Shown: piece after piece, positions 33,814 through 40,843 of the stretch
Position numbering within the stretch: the stretch's first letter is position 1
How the letters are laid out: every line of letters starts with the position of its first letter
Origin: Lentzea nigeriaca
GTDB taxonomy: Bacteria > Actinomycetota > Actinomycetes > Mycobacteriales > Pseudonocardiaceae
Assembly (NCBI RefSeq): GCF_016907955.1
Contig: NZ_JAFBCX010000001.1
Span: forward strand, 744,001 to 808,000
Direction: 5' to 3'
DNA length: 64,000 nucleotides
The notes under the pieces: model-generated
The model's database searches: none
Told to the model about the DNA's origin: nothing
The model's input: the letters and a program-made list of their open reading frames with translations, nothing else
Translations under genes and position numbers: made by a program

Positions 33814-34226
33814 GTGACAAGCAGAGGCAGGCGCAGTTCGTCGAGGCGTATCTGCGTCACCGCTTCCAGGACCGCCTCGACCACGTCGAACGCGGCCGCA
33901 AGCGGTACTCCAGCGCTCGCACGTGGACGGTCGCGATCTCGGCCGCCCTCTTCATCGCCGCGGCCGCCGCCGCGGCCGTGGGGATGGCGGACGGGCCGCG
34001 CAGAGCGTTGTGGGGCTTCGCCGCCACGGCGCTGGCCGCACTGGCCACCGCGGTGTCGCTTTTCGAGGCCACGTTCGGATTCCGCCGGCTGGCGCGGGAA
34101 AACGCCACCACTTCCGTTGCGCTGCAACGTCTCGCGGTGGACGGCCCCACGCCCGACGACGTGGACGACGAAAGGCTTGTTGCATTCGTGACCGAAGTGG
34201 AGTCCGTGCTGCGGTACGGCCGGTGA
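33810..34226 (+). CDS. stand-alone SLATT-like two-TM protein
   Basis: A 138-residue protein with start GTG overlapping the SLOG-SLATT stop by 4 bases. An N-terminal basic helix (AYLRHRFQDRLDHVERGRKRYS) precedes two TM helices at about 39-59 and 66-86 and a C-terminal helical part (FRRLARENATTSVALQRLAVDG). This is the SLATT layout, and it lies beside a gene that already contains one, so the pair could form a hetero-oligomeric membrane assembly. No enzymatic residues are expected. Assignment is from layout and context. Confidence 0.7.
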   Translation: MSDKQRQAQFVEAYLRHRFQDRLDHVERGRKRYSSARTWTVAISAALFIAAAAAAAVGMADGPRRALWGFAATALAALATAVSLFEATFGFRRLARENATTSVALQRLAVDGPTPDDVDDERLVAFVTEVESVLRYGR

Positions 34227-34398
34227 AGCGAATTCCTGGCAACAATCGATCAAGATTGCGGCCGGGAAAACGCTTTCTGGCATTGCTCGCCGGGGTTGAC
34301 GCGCTGTGGGTGACCGATTACGGAAAGCACTAGATCTGGTGTTTCGGGCAGCCCGTTGTCATGATGACCTCATCCCCCGATGCGGAAGCAGGCACGAC

Positions 34399-34599
34399 AT
34401 GACTTGGGCGCGTCCCGCGATCGCCGAGCCGGAAACCGGCACCTTCGCCGAGGCCAAGGCTCTGGAAAAGGAGCACAGCACGATTCAGAACAGCAAGGCG
34501 GCACGCACCGTGGCCTGTCACGCCACGGACGCACTCGACTGCGCTGACCTGCTCGAGATGCTGGGACTCAGCGCTGCGGAGGGCAAGGTCCGGGCGTAG
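34399..34599 (+). CDS. small protein of unknown function
   Basis: A 66-residue ORF from ATG 34399 with AGG in GAAGCAGGCACGAC upstream. Codon use is normal for the replicon. It has two Cys (VACHATDALDCADLLEMLGL) near the C-terminus, and its last 82 bases overlap the convergent DUF2306 gene. I do not recognise it; the overlap lowers confidence. Confidence 0.4.
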   Translation: MTWARPAIAEPETGTFAEAKALEKEHSTIQNSKAARTVACHATDALDCADLLEMLGLSAAEGKVRA

Positions 34600-35210
34600 C
34601 CCCGCGACTGGATCCACCACTCGGCTACCAGCAGGTTCACCACGAACGACAGCCAGTTCGCGGTGGCGAAGACCAGCAGTCCCTCGGCCTGGTCGGCCGG
34701 GGACACCAGGGCGCCGAGCGCAAGACTCCACAGCCGGCCGGTCACGGCGGCGCTGGTGAGGGCGAAACCGCGGATCATCCAGATGCGGTGTTCGCCGAAC
34801 CTGCGCTGCCGTGCGGTCCGCAGCCCGAGGACGGCGCTGACGAACCACAGCGCCGACAGCACCGTCAGCGGCCCCGACGTCGCCAGCCCGTAGAGCGACA
34901 GCTGGGCGCACACCAGGCCGAGCAGGGACGACGGCAGCACCGCGCCGAAGTAGACGCGGCCCATCACCCGGTGCACCCGCGGATGCCGGGCACGCAGTCC
35001 CGGCCAGAACTGCGAGACACCCGTCAGGATCGCCACCGTTCCGGTGAAGATGTGGGCGACCAGGAGACCGTAGTGAACCGGTCCGTGCAGTGCCGGCCGG
35101 GCCTGGCTCATGTCCAGGGTGACGTACGCGCTCGCGGCGAAGATCGTTATCGCGACGCAGACCACTCCGGACACCGCCAACCAGGCGACATACCCCCGAG
35201 AAGTTTTCAT
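34518..35210 (-). CDS. DUF2306 membrane protein
   Basis: A 230-residue protein with about six TM helices. The DUF2306 core is visible: HIFTGTVAILTGVSQFWPGLRARHPRVHRVMGRVYFGAV, then RRFGEHRIWMIRGFALTSAAVTGR. The conserved His residues (HIFTG, RHPRVHRVMG, GEHRIWM) recall a haem-binding or ferric-reductase-like membrane domain, though function is not established. The last 25 residues are Ser/Ala rich and hydrophilic. It is divergent from the S4 protein, with 90 bases between starts. Confidence 0.85.
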   Translation of the reverse strand: MKTSRGYVAWLAVSGVVCVAITIFAASAYVTLDMSQARPALHGPVHYGLLVAHIFTGTVAILTGVSQFWPGLRARHPRVHRVMGRVYFGAVLPSSLLGLVCAQLSLYGLATSGPLTVLSALWFVSAVLGLRTARQRRFGEHRIWMIRGFALTSAAVTGRLWSLALGALVSPADQAEGLLVFATANWLSFVVNLLVAEWWIQSRGYARTLPSAALSPSISSRSAQSSASVA

Positions 35211-35300
35211 GCCACAAGGCTGTCAACGACTTCACTCGAACGCGCTGGTGTGCGCCCCCGAGCGAGCGGTGGGGTGCACCCTACTGGGATGATGTGGCTC

Positions 35301-35516
35301 ATGCGGACGGTGGAGATCTCCGAAGAGCCGATCAGGCTAGGGCAGTTCCTCAAGCTGGCTGCGCTGGCCGAGGACGGCGGGCACGCCAAAGAGCTGATCG
35401 AGGACGGGGAAGTCCACGTCAACGGCGCTGTCGAACTGCGCCGCGGTGCACAGCTCCGCGACGGCGACGTGGTGGTCGTCGATGGTGACGAAGTACGTAT
35501 TTCCGTTCGGCGGTAA
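35301..35516 (+). CDS. S4-domain RNA-binding protein (YbcJ/RlbA-like)
   Basis: A 71-residue protein that is almost entirely one S4 domain: IRLGQFLKLAALAEDGGHAKELIEDGEVHVNGAVELRRGAQLRDGDVV. Small stand-alone S4 proteins bind structured RNA, often ribosomal. ATG 35301 matches the usual MRTVE start of relatives; ATGs at 35289 and 35292 are in frame. No Shine-Dalgarno is clear. Confidence 0.85.
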   Translation: MRTVEISEEPIRLGQFLKLAALAEDGGHAKELIEDGEVHVNGAVELRRGAQLRDGDVVVVDGDEVRISVRR

Positions 35517-35882
35517 GGCATTGCTCCGTTCAGCGGTAACTGAATGCATAAGCGCAGACGATCTCACTAGGGTCTGAAGACCTCTTCTGAACGATTCCCG
35601 CTCGCCATACGTAACCCTTATGTCCCTTGTGGACATCTGGGAATCGTCTTGCGGGGCCGTGGTTTCCAGACGGTGAGACGCGCGTCACGTCCGATATTCG
35701 GGCTGTGGAAGAACTTTTTTCCTGAGCCTGTAACGCGGATGCCGGGGCGGGCGAATCACCGGTTGCGAGCTTCGGGCGCCGAGCCTGAAAGAGGCGTTGC
35801 CGAAGGTCGAAGATCCAAGGTCCTCGGGGTGACCTGCGTACGTGCACGTCCGGAATCGCCTGAGCCGGGGAGATCAGAAACG
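35517..35882. other. 366-bp leader region upstream of the exopolysaccharide cluster
   Basis: No convincing gene. It holds nested inverted repeats: CGATTCCC (35592-35599) with GGGAATCG (35639-35646), enclosing TGTCC/GGACA (35621-35635). There is also GGTCTGAAGACC near 35570 and an AT-rich run (GAACTTTTTTCC near 35711-35722). CCTGTAAC at 35727-35734 recurs in two other intergenic regions of the cluster. A long leader and promoter control are likely. Confidence 0.5.
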
Positions 35883-37376
35883 ATGAGTGAGCAGGTCCGT
35901 GCTGCCCGTGACGTCGACGGGTCGCGCTCCACGCTCAATCCGCTGTCCGAACACAGACAGACACACCCACCAGTCGCCCGCTGGGAGAGTCGCTACCGCT
36001 ATGCCGTGATCACCGCCGACGTGCTGACCGTTGCCCTGGTCGTCGTCGCCGTCGGTGCGGTCATGAGCATCCGCCACGCCGCGTTCGGCCCGCTTTCCCT
36101 TGTCCTGCTGGATTTGCTCACAGTGGTGGTCGTGGTGGGTTCGCTCGCGATCAACCGCGTGTGGACGCCCACGGTGCTCGGTCAGGGGGCCGAGGAGTTC
36201 CGAAGACTCGGCCGGGGTTTGTTCGGTGCCGTCGTGGCGCTCGGTCTCGGAGCGCTCGCGGTCGACATCCCCGGCGCCCGCCTGTGGGTCTTCGTCGTAG
36301 TACCCGCGATCGCCCTGGTCGCGTTCCCGATGCGCTACCTGTTGCGCCGCCCACTGCATCGCGGCCGCAACGAAGGACGTTTCCTGCTCTCGGTTCTCGC
36401 CGCCGGCAACCTGGACACGGTCGAGGACCTCATCCACCGCACCAAGCGCGTAGCCCACCTGGGCTGGCGGGTCGACGCCATCTGCACCATCGACGGCCGC
36501 GGCCGCTCCGGCACCGAGGTCGACGGCGTGCCCGTCGTCGGCCAGCTGCGCGAGCTCGCCGACCACGTCCGCCGCGGCGGTTACCGCATCGTGGCCGTGA
36601 CACCGGACGCCTACTGGACACCACGCCGCCTGCAGCAGCTCGCCTGGGCCCTCGAGGGCTCCGGTGCCGAGATGGTCGTGTCGCCCGGTCTGATGGAGGT
36701 CGCGGGACCTCGTCTGCACATGAGCGCCGTGCTCGGCATGCCCCTGCTGCGGGTGAGCGAACCGGCGCTGAGCGGCTTCCGCCGTCTGGTCAAGGACGTC
36801 GTCGACCGCGTGGGCGCCTTCCTGCTCCTGGTGCTGCTCGCGCCGCTGATGTTCGCCGTCGCCGCGTTCGTGATGATCGACAGCCGCGGTCCCGTGTTCT
36901 ACCGCCAGAAGCGGGTCGGCAAGGGCGGCCAGCCGTTCACGATCATCAAGTTCCGCACCATGGTCACGAACGCGGACGCGTTGCGCACCAGGCTCGCCGC
37001 GGTCAACGAGGGCCACGGCCTGCTGTTCAAGATGAAGAAGGACCCGCGCATCACCAAGGTCGGCTCGTTCCTGCGCCGCTACTCGATCGACGAGCTGCCG
37101 CAGCTCTTCAACGTGCTCGCGGGCAGCATGTCGCTCGTCGGCCCGCGCCCGCCGTTGCCGGAGGAGACCGCGAAGTACTCCTCCGACGTGCGGCGCCGCC
37201 TTCTCGTGAAGCCCGGCTTGACCGGTTTGTGGCAGGTGAGCGGACGCAGCGATCTCTCGTGGGAGGAGTCGGTGCGCCTCGACCTGCGCTACGTCGAGGA
37301 CTGGTCGCTCGCCCTCGACGCCGTGATCTTGTGGAAGACCTTCCACGCCGTCTTCGGCGGCCAGGGGGCCTACTGA
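35883..37376 (+). CDS. polyprenyl-phosphate sugar phosphotransferase (exopolysaccharide initiating enzyme)
   Basis: A 497-residue membrane enzyme. Four N-terminal TM helices (about residues 38-140) and a CoA-binding-like Rossmann part (EVDGVPVVGQLRELADHV) precede a fifth helix. The C-terminal bacterial sugar transferase domain has KRVGKGGQPFTIIKFRTM, RRYSIDELPQLFNVLAGSMSLVGPRP and KPGLTGLWQVSGRSDLSWEE. It moves a sugar phosphate from a nucleotide sugar to undecaprenyl phosphate, the first step of repeat-unit assembly. ATG 35883 has GGGGAG about 12 bases upstream. The TGATG junction couples it to the dehydrogenase. Confidence 0.93.
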   Translation: MSEQVRAARDVDGSRSTLNPLSEHRQTHPPVARWESRYRYAVITADVLTVALVVVAVGAVMSIRHAAFGPLSLVLLDLLTVVVVVGSLAINRVWTPTVLGQGAEEFRRLGRGLFGAVVALGLGALAVDIPGARLWVFVVVPAIALVAFPMRYLLRRPLHRGRNEGRFLLSVLAAGNLDTVEDLIHRTKRVAHLGWRVDAICTIDGRGRSGTEVDGVPVVGQLRELADHVRRGGYRIVAVTPDAYWTPRRLQQLAWALEGSGAEMVVSPGLMEVAGPRLHMSAVLGMPLLRVSEPALSGFRRLVKDVVDRVGAFLLLVLLAPLMFAVAAFVMIDSRGPVFYRQKRVGKGGQPFTIIKFRTMVTNADALRTRLAAVNEGHGLLFKMKKDPRITKVGSFLRRYSIDELPQLFNVLAGSMSLVGPRPPLPEETAKYSSDVRRRLLVKPGLTGLWQVSGRSDLSWEESVRLDLRYVEDWSLALDAVILWKTFHAVFGGQGAY

Positions 37377-38413
37377 TGGAGAAGACTCCTGTGATTGGCA
37401 TTGCCGTCATCGGGGCCGGGTACTGGGGGCCGAACCTCGTTCGCAACGCCCAGGCCACGCCCTCGCTGCGCCTGCGTTACCTGTGCGACCTCGACGTGGA
37501 GAAGGCCCGGCGCGTGCTGGGGGAGTACTCGACGGTCCGCGCCACCGCGTCGTTGGACGAAGTTCTCGCCGACCCCGAGGTGCAGGCCGTCGCCATCGCG
37601 ACACCCGCTGCCACCCACCTGCCCGTCGCCCTGGCCGCGCTGGAGGCGGGCAAGCACGTCCTGGTGGAGAAGCCGCTCGCGGCCAACTTCGAGGACGGCC
37701 TGAAGCTCGTGGAGACCGCGGAACAGCGCGGCCTCACGCTGATGCTGGACCACACCTTCGCCTACACCTCGGTCGTGCAGCACCTGCGCGAGATCATCCG
37801 CGGTGGCGAGATCGGGGACATCCAGTACATCGACTCGGTGCGCATCAACCTCGGCCTGGTGCAGCCGGACGTGGACGTGTTGTGGGACCTCGCCCCGCAC
37901 GACCTGTCGATCTTCGAGGCGATCCTGCCCGACGACGTCACGCCGGTGGAGGTCGCGGCGCACGGCTCCGACCCGATCGGCGCGGGCGTCGCGTGCGTCG
38001 GCCACTTGACCGTGCGGCTGTCCAACGGGGCGATCACGCACGTGCACGTCAACTGGCTGTCGCCGACCAAGATTCGCACGATGGTCATCGGCGGGTCGCA
38101 GCGCACGGTCGTCTGGGACGACAACAACCCGGCGCAGCGACTGTCCATTTACGACCGCGGTGTCGACCGTTCGGAGGAGCAGCAGAAGATCTCCTACCGC
38201 ACCGGCGACATGGTGGCACCGGCGCTGGTGGAACGCGAGGCGCTGCGCACGATGATGGCGGAGTTCGCCGCGTCCATCACCGAGAAGCGCCCGCCCCTGA
38301 CCGACGGCCGCGCGGGTCTGCGCGTGCTGGCCGTGCTGGAGGCGGCGTCGGAGTCGCTGCGCTCCGGCGGAGTTTTCGTTCCGGTTCAACAAGTGGAAAG
38401 CAAGGTGTCTTGA
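37376..38413 (+). CDS. Gfo/Idh/MocA-family sugar dehydrogenase (WlbA/WbpB-like)
   Basis: A 345-residue NAD(P)-dependent dehydrogenase. The Rossmann motif VIGAGYWGPNLVRN is at residues 12-25, EKPLAANFEDG holds the conserved Lys, and DLAPHDLSIFEAIL carries the active-site His region. The D-x-x-P-H-D pattern is typical of enzymes that oxidise C3 of UDP-GlcNAc-uronate (WbpB/WlbA), which fits the downstream aminotransferase and WbpD-type acetyltransferase. The precise substrate is inferred. It starts at ATG inside the previous stop and ends in another 1-base overlap with the epimerase gene. Confidence 0.85.
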   Translation: MEKTPVIGIAVIGAGYWGPNLVRNAQATPSLRLRYLCDLDVEKARRVLGEYSTVRATASLDEVLADPEVQAVAIATPAATHLPVALAALEAGKHVLVEKPLAANFEDGLKLVETAEQRGLTLMLDHTFAYTSVVQHLREIIRGGEIGDIQYIDSVRINLGLVQPDVDVLWDLAPHDLSIFEAILPDDVTPVEVAAHGSDPIGAGVACVGHLTVRLSNGAITHVHVNWLSPTKIRTMVIGGSQRTVVWDDNNPAQRLSIYDRGVDRSEEQQKISYRTGDMVAPALVEREALRTMMAEFAASITEKRPPLTDGRAGLRVLAVLEAASESLRSGGVFVPVQQVESKVS

Positions 38414-39402
38414 TGTCTGCCCGGAAGGAATTGGGCCAGCCCATCTCGGGGCAGCGCGCACTCGTCACGGGTGGTGCGGGCACGATCGGGTCGTCGGTGG
38501 TGGACCAGCTCGTCGAGGCGGGTGCGGCCGAGGTCGTCGTGCTGGACAACTTCGTGCGCGGTCGCCGGGAGAACCTGGCCTCCGCCCTGGAGTCCGGCGT
38601 CGTGCGCATCGTCGAGGGCGACATCAACGACAAGGCGCTCGTCCGTGAGCTGACCGAGGGCATGGACCTCGTCTTCCACCTCGCGGCCATCCGGATCACC
38701 CAGTGCGCGGAGGAACCGCGCCTCGCGCTGGAGTGCCTGGTAGACGGCACGTTCACGGTCGTCGAGGCCGCTGCTGCCGCCGGCGTGAAGAAGGTCATCG
38801 CGTCGTCGTCCGCGTCGGTGTACGGGCTCGCCGAGCAGTTCCCGACCACCGAGCGGCACCACCCGTACAACAACGACACCTTCTACGGCGCCGCGAAGGC
38901 GTTCAACGAGGGCATGCTGCGCAGCTTCAAGGCCATGTACGACCTCGACTACGTGGCGCTGCGCTACTTCAACGTGTACGGCCCGCGGATGGACGTCCAC
39001 GGCCTGTACACCGAGGTGCTCATCCGGTGGATGGAACGCATCGCCGACGGCAAGTCGCCGCTGATCTTCGGTGACGGGGCGCAGACGATGGACTTCGTGC
39101 ACGTGCACGACATCGCCCGCGCGAACATCCTCGCCGCCAAGGCCCCGGTGACCGACGCGGTCTACAACATCGCGTCCAGCAAGGAGACCTCGCTCAAGGA
39201 GCTCGCCCTCGCGTTGCTTGCCGCGATGGACTCCGACCTTCCGCTGGAGCACGGCCCCGAGCGCAAGGTGAACGGCGTGACGCGCCGGCTCGCCGACATC
39301 AGCGCCGCGGCCACCGACCTCGGGTGGAAGCCCGAGATCGAGATGGACGGCGGGCTGCGCGACCTGGTCGCGTGGTGGCGCGCCGAGAAGCGGAACGGCT
39401 GA
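38413..39402 (+). CDS. NAD-dependent epimerase/dehydratase (extended SDR)
   Basis: A 329-residue extended SDR with TGGAGTIGSSVVDQL (NAD site), the Ser in SSSASVYG and YGAAK as the Tyr-x3-Lys pair. The C-terminal half (ALRYFNVYGPRMD, TMDFVHVHDIARANI) is typical of UDP-GlcNAc or UDP-Glc 4-epimerases and related dehydratases. It acts on a nucleotide sugar in the cytosol. Its ATG overlaps the stop of the Gfo/Idh gene. A strong hairpin follows 75 bases later, before the DegT gene. Confidence 0.88.
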   Translation: MSARKELGQPISGQRALVTGGAGTIGSSVVDQLVEAGAAEVVVLDNFVRGRRENLASALESGVVRIVEGDINDKALVRELTEGMDLVFHLAAIRITQCAEEPRLALECLVDGTFTVVEAAAAAGVKKVIASSSASVYGLAEQFPTTERHHPYNNDTFYGAAKAFNEGMLRSFKAMYDLDYVALRYFNVYGPRMDVHGLYTEVLIRWMERIADGKSPLIFGDGAQTMDFVHVHDIARANILAAKAPVTDAVYNIASSKETSLKELALALLAAMDSDLPLEHGPERKVNGVTRRLADISAAATDLGWKPEIEMDGGLRDLVAWWRAEKRNG

Positions 39403-39477
39403 CCCTCCAGACCGCGGCTGCGGCGCCGCCGACACCCCCAGGTCCGCGCCCGCCGCCAGCCGCACCCCAGTTGGACC

Positions 39478-39520
39478 GTCTGCAAGTACCACCAACCTGA
39501 ACTTGGCGGTACTTGCAGAC
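39478..39520. promoter_or_regulatory. long intergenic hairpin before the DegT aminotransferase gene
   Basis: GTCTGCAAGTACC (39478-39490) pairs perfectly with GGTACTTGCAGAC (39508-39520). Inside, CCAA (39492-39495) pairs with TTGG (39503-39506), leaving a 7-base loop. There is no U-tract, and it lies 30 bases before the GTG start. It could be an attenuator, an mRNA processing site or a repeat element. Confidence 0.6.
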
Positions 39521-39549
39521 GCCAGAACCACCAAGGAAAAGGTAGAGCT

Positions 39550-40695
39550 GTGATTCCGGTTATGCGGCCGTTGCTCGGCGAAGAAGAAGCGCTCGCCGCC
39601 GCCGAGGCCGTGCGGTCCGGGTGGGTGGCGCAGGGCCCGAGGGTTCGCGAGTTCGAAGAAGCCTTCGCCGCGTCCGTCGGCGCGCAGCACGGTGTGGCCG
39701 TGTCGTCCTGCACCACCGGGCTGCACCTCGCCGTGCACCTGCTCGGGGTCGGCCCCGGCGACGAGGTCGTCGTGCCGTCGCTGTCGTTCATCGCGACCGC
39801 CAACGCGGTGCGCTACACCGGCGCGACGCCGGTCTTCGCCGACGTCGACGCCGCGACCGGCAACCTCACCGCGTCCACAGTGGAACCGGTGCTCACCGCC
39901 AGGACCCGTGCCGTGATGGTCGTGCACCAGGCCGGTGTGCCCGCCGACGTCGACGCCCTCCGGGCGTTGTGCGAGCCCCGCGGCATCCCGGTCATCGAGG
40001 ACGCGGCGTGTGCCGCCGGCTCGACGTACCAAGGGAAGCCCGTCGGCACCAACGCGTTGCTGGCCGCCTGGTCGTTCCACCCGCGCAAGCTCCTCACCAC
40101 CGGTGAGGGCGGCATGGTCACAACGGACGACGCCGAGTGGGCCGTTCGGCTCAAGCGGTTGCGGGAGCACGGGATGAGCGTGTCCGCGGCCGACCGGCAC
40201 AACGGCGGGTCCGCGGTCATCGAGCAGTACCTGGAGACCGCGTTCAACTACCGGATGACCGACATCCAGGCCGCCGTCGGCCTGGTGCAGCTGTCCAAAC
40301 TGGACGCGATCATCGCCCGTCGCCGTGAGCTGGCCGCGCGGTACCACGAGCTGCTCGCGGACGTTCCCGGCATCACGGCGGTGCGCGACCCGGAATACGG
40401 AACGACGAACTACCAGTCGTTCTGGGTCTGGTTGCCGGAAGAAGCACCGGACCGTCAGGAAATCCTCGCCGGTCTTGCCGAACGCGGAGTGTCGGCCCGG
40501 CGCGGAATCATGGCGTCACACCTCGAACCCGCCTACGAGGGTCACCCCAGCGCGCCGCTGCCGGTGACGGAGGCCTTCACGGCCAGGACGCTGATTCTCC
40601 CGCTGTTCCACGACATGACGAACGACGAACAAGACGTTGTCGTGTCAGCGTTGTCGGAAACTCTTCACACACCCCATCTGACCGTCCGTGGTTGA
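39550..40695 (+). CDS. DegT/DnrJ/EryC1 sugar aminotransferase (first copy)
   Basis: A 381-residue PLP enzyme. SCTTGLHLAVHLLGVGPGDEVVVPSLSFIATANAV is the cofactor-binding N-part, VIEDAACAAGS holds the Asp that contacts the pyridine, and SFHPRKLLTTGEGG carries the PLP lysine. It transfers an amino group to a keto nucleotide sugar. GTG 39550 is preceded by AAGGAAAAGG. A 42-bp hairpin separates it from the epimerase, so it may have its own expression level. A pairing with the PglD-like acetyltransferase at 45622 is inferred. Confidence 0.9.
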   Translation: MIPVMRPLLGEEEALAAAEAVRSGWVAQGPRVREFEEAFAASVGAQHGVAVSSCTTGLHLAVHLLGVGPGDEVVVPSLSFIATANAVRYTGATPVFADVDAATGNLTASTVEPVLTARTRAVMVVHQAGVPADVDALRALCEPRGIPVIEDAACAAGSTYQGKPVGTNALLAAWSFHPRKLLTTGEGGMVTTDDAEWAVRLKRLREHGMSVSAADRHNGGSAVIEQYLETAFNYRMTDIQAAVGLVQLSKLDAIIARRRELAARYHELLADVPGITAVRDPEYGTTNYQSFWVWLPEEAPDRQEILAGLAERGVSARRGIMASHLEPAYEGHPSAPLPVTEAFTARTLILPLFHDMTNDEQDVVVSALSETLHTPHLTVRG

Positions 40696-40843
40696 AAGAT
40701 AAAGATTCAGCTTGCCGCAGAACATTTTTGTGTTGCCACGTAACGGTTCCAATGACATCGCCGACGTTCGGAGTAGCAGCCCTGTGCTGTCCAGCGTAGT
40801 GCGCGGATCACACACGGTAACTCCGTCCGAGAGGTGAAACCCC

